64,000 nt of DNA from JBCCMQ01 sp039026235 (GTDB lineage Bacteria; Pseudomonadota; Alphaproteobacteria; Rhodobacterales; Rhodobacteraceae): positions 113,832-177,831 of the forward strand of contig JBCCMQ010000006.1 of NCBI GenBank assembly GCA_039026235.1, read 5' to 3'. The notes under the pieces are model-generated. The model saw only the letters and a list, made by a program, of their open reading frames with translations. It made no database searches and was not told the DNA's origin. Made by a program: the position numbers and the translations under genes. Every line of letters starts with the position of its first letter. The stretch's first letter is position 1. Shown here piece after piece: positions 27,065 through 35,900 of this stretch.

Positions 27065-27132
27065 CCCAGAACGGACAACGGCGGATTGGGCTGCTGCCAA
27101 GGCCCAATCCGCCGCCCTGTCCCATTTCTGGG
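27065..27132 (-). promoter_or_regulatory. Long interrupted hairpin in the mraZ upstream region
   Basis: Nested inverted repeats pair as follows: CCCAGAA (27065-27071) with TTCTGGG (27126-27132), GGAC (27073-27076) with GTCC (27119-27122), and a perfect 12-bp core (27080-27091 with 27102-27113) around a 10-nt loop. That is 23 base pairs with small internal loops, 44 bases upstream of the mraZ GTG. No U-run follows on the minus strand, so it is not a simple terminator. If the promoter lies further upstream, this is a 5'-leader structure. Confidence 0.6.
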
Positions 27133-27295
27133 TGTCCGGCTGCGCGCGCCACCTGGGGGGATGTCTGCTCGCCCGCGCGCCGGATCTGTCTTGGATGAAG
27201 CGGGTGCCTGTATGAAACCTGCACTTATTGGGGGGATGTGCTTGTCGGGTCTTAATCGCCCTTTGGCCCGTCCTCATCGTGCTAAAGGGATGCCA

Positions 27296-27339
27296 TGGGA
27301 ATTTATGGAAATCAACGGTAAATTTGGGAAAGCAAGGGA
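27296..27339. promoter_or_regulatory. Candidate MraZ-box array (10-bp period TGGGA-like repeats)
   Basis: Five related pentamers follow at 10, 10, 9 and 10 bp spacing: TGGGA 27296, TGGAA 27306, CGGTA 27316, TGGGA 27325, AGGGA 27335. In E. coli MraZ binds TGGGN direct repeats with 5-bp spacers. Orientation here is opposite to mraZ, and two of the units are degenerate. Confidence 0.4.
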
Positions 27340-27400
27340 AGTGGTCGGCCAGAAAGGCTGCAATCAAGTGTATTTTTCCGTAGACTGCCGATATATGGGG

Positions 27401-27416
27401 TCACTTACATAAGTGA
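27401..27416. promoter_or_regulatory. 16-bp palindrome upstream of mraZ
   Basis: TCACTTA and TAAGTGA flank a 2-bp centre in a perfect dyad, inside an AT-richer stretch upstream of the dcw operon. It is compatible with an operator for a dimeric regulator. Nothing identifies the protein. Confidence 0.4.
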
Positions 27417-27452
27417 ACACACTATATTGAGATCAGCGGCTTGAGAGATTTT

Positions 27453-27467
27453 TCCCATGGGATCCCA
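27453..27467 (-). promoter_or_regulatory. Second TGGGA repeat pair (candidate MraZ box)
   Basis: On the mraZ coding strand two perfect TGGGA pentamers (27467-27463 and 27457-27453) are separated by exactly 5 bp, the spacing known for MraZ boxes in enterobacteria. The pair lies about 430 bp upstream of mraZ. Part of the regularity comes from a local CCCATGGGATCCC palindrome. Confidence 0.4.
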
Positions 27468-27616
27468 GAAAAATGTCCCGCTGAGCCGTTTTTGCATTTC
27501 CCAGGCCGAAAAATCCAGTCGATTGACCCAAAAGAGATAGGTTCTTCAGCGTCGATTCGGTGGTGCCCCGGAGCTTTCCCGTGATTTCCCGTGTGCCACC
27601 GGGGACGGACCCGCGC

Positions 27617-28714
27617 TTAGCCCATGCCCCCGTCGATCAGCCGCGCGGCCAGCCGGTCAAAGGCGTCTGCCGCACCACCCGGCTGCAGCGCCGCAGGTTT
27701 TCCGGCGTCACTGGCCAGACGAACGTCCAGTTCAAGCGGCAGCGCGCCCAGGAACGGCACGCCGATCCGTTCGGCTTCGGCCATGACACCGCCGTGGCCG
27801 AAAAGATGTTCCTCATAGCCGCATTGCGGGCAGATATAGACCGACATGTTTTCGATAAGCCCGAGGACGGGCGTGCTGAGCGTCTTGAACATGTCGAGCG
27901 CCTTGCGCGCGTCAAGAAGTGCGACATCCTGCGGGGTCGAAACGACGATGGCGCCGGTGACATGGGTCTTCTGGCAAAGCGTCAGCTGCACGTCGCCCGT
28001 GCCCGGCGGCAGATCGACGAGCAGCACGTCAAGCTCGCCCCATTCCACCTGGGTCAGCATCTGCTGCAACGCGCCCATCAGCATCGGGCCCCGCCAGACC
28101 ACGGCCTTTTCAGGCTCGACCATCAGCCCGATGGACATGCAGGTTACGCCATGGGCTTTCAGTGGCCTGATGGTTTTTCCATCGGGGGACGATGGGCGCC
28201 CCGAGAGCCCCATCATGCGGGGCTGGCTAGGCCCGTGGATATCGGCATCCAGCAGCCCGACCCGGCGGCCGCGGCGGGCGAGCGAGACCGCAAGATTTGA
28301 CGTGACGGTCGATTTGCCCACCCCGCCCTTGCCCGAGCCGATGGCGATGATCCGGTCCACGCCCGAGACCTTCTGGGGTCCCTTTTGCGGCGTCGGATGG
28401 CGGCCGATCTTAAGATCCGGCGGCGGGCCCGCAGGACGCGGAGGCGCCTTGGCCCTGGCCTTGGCCGCACCGTGGGCTGTCATGACCGCACTGACCGTGT
28501 CAACACCGGCCAGCGCCGCAACGGCCGCCTCGGCGGCAGCGCGCGCCGGCTGCCAATTCTGAGCATCGGCGGCGTCAGCAACCTCGATCACGAATCGCAC
28601 CGACCCGCCGTCGATGGCCAGGGCACGGACCACATCGCGCGACATCAGATCGCCGCCGTCCGGCGCCGCGACGCCCTGAAGCGCCTTTTGAACCTGTTCC
28701 GGCGTTACAGCCAT
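27617..28714 (-). CDS. apbC: Mrp/ApbC-family iron-sulfur cluster carrier ATPase
   Basis: This P-loop NTPase assembles or delivers 4Fe-4S clusters in the cytoplasm. The ATG at 28714 gives 365 residues: an N-terminal MIP18/DUF59-type domain at about 1-85, a Pro/Ala-rich linker, then the deviant Walker A GSGKGGVGKSTV and the C-terminal CPQCGYEE pair that bridges a cluster in the dimer. It stands alone downstream of the dcw promoter region, facing away from the sRNA locus. Confidence 0.93.
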   Translation of the reverse strand: MAVTPEQVQKALQGVAAPDGGDLMSRDVVRALAIDGGSVRFVIEVADAADAQNWQPARAAAEAAVAALAGVDTVSAVMTAHGAAKARAKAPPRPAGPPPDLKIGRHPTPQKGPQKVSGVDRIIAIGSGKGGVGKSTVTSNLAVSLARRGRRVGLLDADIHGPSQPRMMGLSGRPSSPDGKTIRPLKAHGVTCMSIGLMVEPEKAVVWRGPMLMGALQQMLTQVEWGELDVLLVDLPPGTGDVQLTLCQKTHVTGAIVVSTPQDVALLDARKALDMFKTLSTPVLGLIENMSVYICPQCGYEEHLFGHGGVMAEAERIGVPFLGALPLELDVRLASDAGKPAALQPGGAADAFDRLAARLIDGGMG

Positions 28715-28841
28715 CTTCGTCTCCCGCACGGTTTCGCAGCATAGTTGGCCTTGTGCGCCCAGATCGCAAGCGCAGCAATCATTCACTGCCAAACATCGCA
28801 GCAGTCGGCCTTAATTTTCAGCAGCTTAACGTTTGCATTTT

Positions 28842-28852
28842 CTGCATAGCAG
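28842..28852. promoter_or_regulatory. CTGC-N3-GCAG dyad upstream of the candidate sRNA
   Basis: CTGC at 28842-28845 and GCAG at 28849-28852 with a 3-bp centre match the form of sites bound by PhaR, the polyhydroxyalkanoate regulator of Paracoccus. A related CTGC-T-GCAG lies at 28926-28934. The motif is short and could occur by chance. Confidence 0.2.
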
Positions 28853-28943
28853 CATTGCGCAGCTTTCTATTGTGCAATTGCAGAAAAATGCCATCTTAGG
28901 AGGGCAGCAACGGTCGATACGGCATCTGCTGCAGGATTTCAGT

Positions 28944-29026
28944 TCAGAAGGCCCTTCCTCCTCCCTGGGTTTTCTGCATTTAGCGGCGGCGCCTCTCCTC
29001 CTCCCTGGCGTCGCCGCCTTTTTTTT
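28944..29026 (+). ncRNA. Candidate CcsR/cuckoo-type small RNA with two CCUCCUCCC loops
   Basis: Two consecutive hairpins each display CCTCCTCCC in the loop. Hairpin 1 pairs 28945-28954 with 28967-28976, ten pairs including two G-U, around a 12-nt loop. Hairpin 2 pairs 28982-28993 with 29007-29019, about twelve pairs with one bulge and one G-U, around a 13-nt loop, and is followed by eight Ts (29019-29026), forming an intrinsic terminator on the plus strand only. This matches the CcsR/cuckoo sRNA architecture of Rhodobacterales, which carries anti-Shine-Dalgarno-like loops. The 5' end is not known and could lie as far up as about 28800. No DUF1127 gene precedes it. Confidence 0.78.
28982..29026 (+). 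terminator. Rho-independent terminator ending the candidate sRNA
   Basis: A GC-rich stem of about twelve base pairs (28982-28993 with 29007-29019) is followed by an unbroken run of eight Ts. Read in the opposite direction there is no T-run, so it acts on plus-strand transcription and not on the convergent helicase gene. Confidence 0.85.
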
Positions 29027-29031
29027 GGCCC

Positions 29032-31632
29032 CTAGAAAGGGACGTCGTCGGCGCCGTCCGCGGCGGTGACAAAACGGGCCACGACTTTCTTTGCGCCCGC
29101 CTTTTCAAACTCGATGTCGAGTTTGTCGCCTTCGATCCCGCAGACCAGCCCATAGCCGAATTTCTGATGAAACACCCGGTCGCCTTCTTCGAAGGCGGAA
29201 ACGGCCGTGGCGTCGATGACCACGTTGCGCCCCTCTTGCGGTTGGGTCATGCCGCGCATGCCCTGGCGTTCCTGAAGCCGTCTCCAACCGGGGGAGTTGT
29301 AGACGTTCGAACTGGCGGCCGCGTCTTCGAGGCCCGACCGGGGTGCCATGGCCGCCGCGCCATAGCCGCCGCCGTAAAGCCCCGGCGGCGTAAGAACATC
29401 GACATGGTCTTCCGGCAACTCGTCGATAAAGCGCGACGGCATCTGCGATTGCCACTGACCGTAGACACGGCGGTTGGCGGCGAACGAGACGGTACAGACC
29501 TCTTCCGCGCGTGTGATGCCCACGTAGGCCAGCCGGCGCTCCTCTTCGAGCCCCTTCAGACCGCTTTCGTCCATGGACCGTTGCGACGGGAACAGGCCAT
29601 CTTCCCATCCCGGCAGGAAGACCATGGGAAATTCCAGCCCCTTGGCCGCGTGGAGCGTCATGATCGACACCCGCTCGCCCGCTTCGTCCGAGGCATTGTC
29701 CATGATCAGCGAGACGTGTTCGAGAAAGCCCTGCAGGTTCTCGAACTCCTCCAGCGCTTCGATCAGGGACTTGAGGTTTTCGAGCCGACCCTGCGCCTCA
29801 GGCTTTTTTTCGTTCTGCCACATCTCGGTGTAGCCGGATTCTTCGAGAAGTAACTTCGCCAGAAGAACATGATTCCCTTGAAGAATTTCAACTTCTTGCA
29901 ACAGAACTGACAACCTGGAATGTGCTATTTCCAAATCGCCTCGGGAGTCTGATGAAACATCGGACAAGGCAGAGAACGCGGCCCTAATTAGTTCGAGAGC
30001 CTTCTCGTCGTCCTTGATCGCTTCTTCCTTGATCGATTTTCCCAAAAACTCGTACACCTGCCTAGCAATTGCAAAACCGCTTGCGATGCGGACTTTGATT
30101 TCATCTGCACTCTTGAAGTTGCGACACAAGAAGCTGCGATACTCTATTAGGCGGCTCAATTGAGCGAGCGCTTTCCCGCCCGCCCCCTTGATCAGGCCCT
30201 GTTTCAAGGCAAGCGACGATCCGTCAAACAGGCTTACACCGTTGGCACGTGCCGTCTGCTGGATTGTTTGCTGGGCCTTGTCGCCGAGGCCTCGTTTCGG
30301 TGTGTTGACGATGCGCTCGAAGGCCAGATCGTAATCGGGGCTGACAGCAAGGCGGAAATAGGCCATGGCGTCGCGGATCTCCATCCGCTCGTAAAAGCGC
30401 GGGCCGCCGATCACCCGGTACGGCAGACCGATGCTTAGAAACCGGTCCTCGAAGGCGCGCATCTGGTGCGAAGCGCGCACGAGGATGGCCATCTCATTCA
30501 GGCCCATCGGTCGCACACCCCGGGTGCCCTTTTGCGCGGCTTCGATTTCCTCTCCGATCCAGCGCGCCTCTTCCTCGCCGTCCCAGTGGCCGATCAGGCG
30601 GAGTTTTTCGCCCTCGTTCGCGTCGGTCCAGAGCGTTTTGCCAAGACGCCCTTCGTTCGCCGCGATCACGCCCGAGGCGGCGGCGAGGATATGCGGGGTG
30701 GAGCGATAATTCTGTTCCAGCCGGATGACCTTGGCGCCCGGGAAGTCCTTTTCAAAGCGCAGGATGTTGCCCACCTCGGCCCCGCGCCAGCCGTAGATCG
30801 ACTGATCGTCATCGCCCACGCAGCAGATGTTCTGATGCCCGCCCGCAAGCAGCCTGAGCCAGAGATACTGGGCGACGTTGGTGTCCTGATATTCGTCGAC
30901 AAGGATATAGGCGAACCAGCGACGGTACTGTTCCAGCAGATCGTCGTGGGTGCGGAAGATGGTTAGCATGTGGAGCAGCAGGTCGCCGAAATCGACGGCG
31001 TTCAGTGTGCGCAGACGGTCTTGATATTGCTGATAAAGTTCGGCGCCCCGATGGTTGAACGCCCCGGCGTCTGCAGCGGGCAGCTTGTCCGGCGTGAGCG
31101 CGCGGTTTTTCCAGCCGTCGATCAGCCCGGCGAGCTGGCGTGCTGGCCAGCGTTTTTCATCGATGTTCTCGGCGAGGATGAGCTGCTTCAGAAGCCGCAC
31201 CTGATCATCGGTATCGAGGATCGTGAAATTGGTCTTCAGGCCCACAAGCTCGGCATGCCGGCGCAGGAGCTTCACACAGACCGAATGGAAGGTGCCGAGC
31301 CAGGGCATCCCTTCGACCGTCTGCCCAAGAAGGTTCGCCACCCGGATTTTCATCTCGCGCGCGGCCTTGTTGGTGAAGGTCACGGCAAGGATTTCGTTCG
31401 GGCGCGCGGTGCCGGTGTTTAGAAGATGCGCGATGCGGGTCGCTAGCGCCTTGGTCTTGCCGGTCCCGGCCCCGGCGAGCATCAGGACCGGGCCATTCAG
31501 CGCCTCGACCGCCTCGCGCTGCGCGGGGTTCAGATCGTCCAGATAGGGCGCCGGGCGCGCCGCCATGGCGCGGGCGGCCAGTGACACCTGCGCGCCGGCC
31601 TCGAATGCGTCGGCGTCCTCGAATTCGCTCAT
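29032..31632 (-). CDS. uvrD: UvrD/PcrA-type DNA helicase with low-GC internal patch
   Basis: This superfamily 1A 3'-5' helicase acts in nucleotide-excision and mismatch repair. The 866-residue protein has Walker A GAGTGKTKAL near residue 58, Walker B VDEYQDTN, QNYRS, and late motifs ESGYTEMW and TLHAAKGLEFP. The C-terminal extension carries the VFHQKFGYG segment typical of UvrD/PcrA. Residues of about 490-597 (roughly 29840-30155) have distinctly AT-richer codons than the rest; 29881-29940 has 24 G/C of 60, against 36 of 60 at 30601-30660. This maps to the expected 2B regulatory subdomain. The frame is intact. Confidence 0.95.
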   Translation of the reverse strand: MSEFEDADAFEAGAQVSLAARAMAARPAPYLDDLNPAQREAVEALNGPVLMLAGAGTGKTKALATRIAHLLNTGTARPNEILAVTFTNKAAREMKIRVANLLGQTVEGMPWLGTFHSVCVKLLRRHAELVGLKTNFTILDTDDQVRLLKQLILAENIDEKRWPARQLAGLIDGWKNRALTPDKLPAADAGAFNHRGAELYQQYQDRLRTLNAVDFGDLLLHMLTIFRTHDDLLEQYRRWFAYILVDEYQDTNVAQYLWLRLLAGGHQNICCVGDDDQSIYGWRGAEVGNILRFEKDFPGAKVIRLEQNYRSTPHILAAASGVIAANEGRLGKTLWTDANEGEKLRLIGHWDGEEEARWIGEEIEAAQKGTRGVRPMGLNEMAILVRASHQMRAFEDRFLSIGLPYRVIGGPRFYERMEIRDAMAYFRLAVSPDYDLAFERIVNTPKRGLGDKAQQTIQQTARANGVSLFDGSSLALKQGLIKGAGGKALAQLSRLIEYRSFLCRNFKSADEIKVRIASGFAIARQVYEFLGKSIKEEAIKDDEKALELIRAAFSALSDVSSDSRGDLEIAHSRLSVLLQEVEILQGNHVLLAKLLLEESGYTEMWQNEKKPEAQGRLENLKSLIEALEEFENLQGFLEHVSLIMDNASDEAGERVSIMTLHAAKGLEFPMVFLPGWEDGLFPSQRSMDESGLKGLEEERRLAYVGITRAEEVCTVSFAANRRVYGQWQSQMPSRFIDELPEDHVDVLTPPGLYGGGYGAAAMAPRSGLEDAAASSNVYNSPGWRRLQERQGMRGMTQPQEGRNVVIDATAVSAFEEGDRVFHQKFGYGLVCGIEGDKLDIEFEKAGAKKVVARFVTAADGADDVPF

Positions 31633-31733
31633 GGCGCAAACCTAGCCCGTCCGGACCGGAAGTTAAAGGGTTGTTCCTGATATGTTCCACAGGATTCCCT
31701 TGCGCCGCCGCCCCTGCCCCCTAGAAGGAACGC

Positions 31734-32885
31734 ATGGAACTCGACGACAGATACCCGGCCATTGCCGATCTGCGCCAAAAGGCGCGCCGCCGCATTCCCC
31801 ATTTCGCCTTCGAATGGCTCGACAGCGCCACGGGAGACGAAAGCACCCACGCGCTGAACCAAAGCGATCTGGACCGGGTGCGGCTGAAAACCGATGTGCT
31901 GAAGGGCGAGGTGCCGGTCGATTTGACGACCGAGTTTATGGGACGCAGCTATAAGGTACCGTTTGGCGTGGCGCCCATCGGCATGTCAGGCATCATGTGG
32001 CCCAATGGCGAGGCGATCCTGGCCGGGGCGGCGGGCCGTGGTGGCTGGGCCTATTGCATGTCGACGATGTGCGCCGCCTCACCCGAGGAACTGGGGCCGA
32101 TGATCGGCGATATGGGCTGGTTTCAGCTTTATCCGCCGGGCGATGAAAACATCCGCAAGGACCTGTTGGCCCGGGCCCGCGACACGGGCTTCCATACGCT
32201 GGTGTTGACGGTCGATGTGGCGGTGGCCAGCCGGCGTGAACGCCAGCGCCGCGCCGAGATCACCCAGCCCATGAAGATTACACCGCGTGTTGCCTTTAGC
32301 TGCGCGCTCAGCCCGTTCTGGTCGGTCGCCATGCTGCGACGGCTGCAAAGCCATGGCTGGCCGCGGATCGAGACGCTTGAGAAATACGCCGACGTGCGCG
32401 CGGCGCGTCCGGGCACGGATCACATTGGGTACGAGCTGCGCATTGCGCCCGATCTCGACTATCTGAAGTGGCTGCGCGATCATTGGGACGGCCCGATCAT
32501 TGCCAAGGGCATTCTGCACGGCGAAGACGCGGCGAGCTATCTTGCCGCGGGCGCGGACGGGCTTTGGATATCGAACCACGGAGGGCGCCAGTTCGCGGCC
32601 GCCCGGTCGGCCATCGCGGCCCTGCCCGAGGTGCGGGCCGCCGTCGGGCCGGATGTGCCGCTTGTCTTCGATTCCGGCGTACGGTCAGGGACCGATGTCC
32701 TGCGGGCCATCGCCCTTGGCGCCGATTTCGTCATGCTGGGGCGTGCCTGGCACTGGGGTATCGCGGCGCTTGGACCCGAAGGCGCAGACCATGTGGCCCA
32801 TATTCTGTCCGACGGAATGGTCTCGGACATGGGTCAGATGGCGATTTCGCGACCCGTTGAGACGCGCACGCGCCTGCTGGCCTAA
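31734..32885 (+). CDS. FMN-dependent 2-hydroxyacid dehydrogenase (L-lactate dehydrogenase-like)
   Basis: This 383-residue TIM-barrel flavoprotein of the LldD/glycolate-oxidase family oxidises L-2-hydroxyacids to 2-oxoacids, passing electrons to quinone or oxygen. Family motifs are the substrate-binding VPFGVAPIGMSG, the FMN/catalytic lysine in IIAKGIL, the active-site His-Arg region SNHGGRQ and the phosphate loop DSGVRSGTD. AAGGAA precedes the ATG. It lies 82 bp upstream of pyruvate carboxylase on the same strand; if it acts on lactate, the two would link lactate, pyruvate and oxaloacetate. Confidence 0.88.
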   Translation: MELDDRYPAIADLRQKARRRIPHFAFEWLDSATGDESTHALNQSDLDRVRLKTDVLKGEVPVDLTTEFMGRSYKVPFGVAPIGMSGIMWPNGEAILAGAAGRGGWAYCMSTMCAASPEELGPMIGDMGWFQLYPPGDENIRKDLLARARDTGFHTLVLTVDVAVASRRERQRRAEITQPMKITPRVAFSCALSPFWSVAMLRRLQSHGWPRIETLEKYADVRAARPGTDHIGYELRIAPDLDYLKWLRDHWDGPIIAKGILHGEDAASYLAAGADGLWISNHGGRQFAAARSAIAALPEVRAAVGPDVPLVFDSGVRSGTDVLRAIALGADFVMLGRAWHWGIAALGPEGADHVAHILSDGMVSDMGQMAISRPVETRTRLLA

Positions 32886-32967
32886 GCACCTGAGAGAAAG
32901 ACAGATTGCGTCCCATCGCTTTCGTGTCATAGAAAATGCTGCAAGTGCGAAATAGACGGGTGCCCGG

Positions 32968-35900
32968 ATGGCCGAATTCCAGAAGATCCTGATTGCCAAC
33001 CGCGGCGAGATTGCCATCCGCGTCATGCGCGCCGCCAACGAGTTGGGCAAGCGCACCGTGGCCGTCTATGCCGAAGAGGACAAGCTGAGCCTGCACCGCT
33101 TCAAGGCGGACGAGGCCTATAAGATCGGCGACGGGCTGGGGCCGGTCGCAGCCTACCTGTCGATCGAAGAAATCATTCGCGTGGCGCGCGCCTGCGGCGC
33201 CGATGCGATCCATCCGGGCTATGGCCTCTTGTCCGAAAACCCCGAATTCGTCGACGCCTGCAAGGCAGCCGGGATCACCTTTATCGGGCCCAAGGCCGAG
33301 ACCATGCGCGCCCTGGGCGACAAGGCGAGCGCGCGCAAGGTGGCGATCAAGGCAGGCGTGCCCGTGATTCCGGCGACCGAGGTTCTGGGCGATGATATGG
33401 ACGCCATCGCCAAGGAGGCCGAAGAAATCGGCTACCCGTTGATGCTGAAAGCCTCTTGGGGTGGCGGCGGGCGCGGCATGCGTCCGATCAATGGGCCCGA
33501 AGAACTGGCCGAGAAGGTGCTGGAAGGCCGGCGCGAGGCCGAAGCCGCCTTTGGCAATGGCGAGGGCTATCTGGAGAAGATGATCGCCCGGGCACGCCAC
33601 GTGGAGGTTCAGATACTTGGCGACCAGCAAGGCAACATCTACCACCTGTGGGAACGCGATTGTTCGGTCCAGCGCCGCAACCAGAAGGTCGTCGAGCGCG
33701 CCCCGGCCCCCTACCTAAGCCCAGCCCAGCGCGAAGAGATCTGCGGCCTGGGCCGCAAGATCGCCGAACAGGTGAACTATGAATGCGCCGGCACCATCGA
33801 GTTCCTGATGGATATGGCCACCGGCGCCTTTTACTTCATCGAGGTCAATCCGCGCGTGCAGGTCGAACACACGGTGACCGAAGAGGTGACCGGCATCGAC
33901 ATCGTGCGGTCCCAGATCCTGGTGGCGGAAGGCAAGTCCCTGATCGAGGCAACGGGCGTGGCATCGCAGTATGATGTCAAGCTGGACGGGCATGCCATCC
34001 AGTGCCGGATCACCACCGAGGATCCGCTGAACAACTTTATTCCGGATTACGGGCGCATCACCGCCTACCGGGGCGCCACGGGCATGGGCATCCGTCTGGA
34101 TGGCGGCACCGCCTATTCCGGCGCCGTGATCACGCGCTACTACGACAGCCTTCTGGAAAAGGTGACGGCCTGGGCGCCCACGCCCGAAGCGGCCATCGCC
34201 CGGATGGACCGGGCGCTGCGCGAATTCCGTATCCGGGGCGTATCGACCAACATCGCCTTCGTGGAAAACCTGTTGAAGCACCCGACCTTCCTGAACAACG
34301 AATACCACACCAAGTTCATCGACCAGACGGCCGAGTTGTTTGCCTTCGCCCCGCGCCGCGACCGCGCCACGAAGATCCTGACCTATATCGCCGACATCAC
34401 TGTGAACGGGCACCCCGAGACCGCCGGGCGACCGCGGCCGCCCGAGGGCCTGCGCACGCCCCTGCCCCCGGCGCCCACCAAAGATGCGTTGCGACCGGGC
34501 ACCAAGACGCTTTTGGACGCGCAAGGACCAAACGCGGTCGCGGACTGGATGCTGGCGCAGAAACAGCTGCTAATCACCGACACGACGATGCGCGACGGGC
34601 ATCAGTCGCTGCTGGCCACACGCATGCGGTCCTTGGACATGATCCGCGTGGCGCCGAGCTATGCCGCCAACCTGCCGGAACTCTTTAGTCTGGAGTGCTG
34701 GGGCGGCGCGACTTTCGATGTGGCCTACCGCTTTCTTCAGGAATGCCCCTGGCAGCGGCTGCGCGATATCCGTGCCGTCGTGCCGAATGTACTGACCCAG
34801 ATGCTGCTGCGCGCCTCGAACGGTGTGGGTTATACCAACTATCCGGACAATGTGGTGCAGGCCTTCGTCAGGCAATCGGCCGAAACCGGCATCGACGTCT
34901 TTCGCGTCTTCGACAGTCTGAACTGGGTCGAGAACATGCGCGTGGCGATGGACGCAGTACTGGACACCGACCGCATCTGTGAGGCGTCGATCTGCTATAC
35001 CGGGGACATCCTTGATCCGAGCCGAGCCAAATACGACCTGAAGTATTATGTTGCCATGGCCAAAGAGCTTGAGGCCGCGGGCAGCCATGTCCTGGGCCTG
35101 AAAGACATGGCCGGTCTGTTGAAGCCGGCGAGCGCCCGGATCCTGTTCAAGGCCTTAAAGGATGAGGTGGGCATCCCGATCCATTTCCACACCCACGACA
35201 CCAGCGGCGCCGCCATCGCCACGGTTCTTGCGGCCACCGAGGCGGGGGTTGATGCGGTCGATGCCGCGATGGACGCCCTTTCCGGCAACACGAGCCAGCC
35301 CACGCTGGGCACCATCGTGGCGGCTCTATCGGGCGGGCCGCGCGATACCGGTCTGGATATCGGCGCGATACGCGCGATCTCGAACTACTGGGAGGCGGTA
35401 CGCGAACACTACCGCGCCTTTGAATCTGGCCTGCAGGCACCGGCGTCCGAAGTCTACCTGCACGAAATGCCGGGTGGGCAGTTCACCAACCTGAAAGCCC
35501 AGGCCCGCAGCATCGGTCTGGAAGAACGCTGGCACGAGGTGGCCCAGGCCTATGCGGACGTGAACGCCATGTTCGGCGACATCGTCAAGGTAACGCCGTC
35601 ATCAAAGGTGGTGGGCGATATGGCGCTTCTGATGGTTGCGCAGGGCCTCAGCCGGGCGGATGTCGAGAACCCGGACAAGGATGTCGCCTTTCCAGAAAGC
35701 GTCGTGGACATGATGCGCGGCGCCATCGGGCAGCCGCCCGGGGGCTGGCCGAAAGCACTGCAGAAGAAAATCCTGGGCGACGCCGCAGGTTCGACGGACC
35801 GACCCGGCGCCGCGCTGAAACCCGTTGATATTGAGGCCACCCGTACCGAGATCGAAACCACCCTGGGTCAGAAGATTGATGACGAGGACCTGAACGGGTA

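Noticed and set aside
28833..29069. Small plus-strand ORF of 78 codons over the sRNA region
   Set aside because: It runs through both hairpins and the terminator into the helicase 3' end, with no RBS or family similarity; the RNA structure explains the sequence better.
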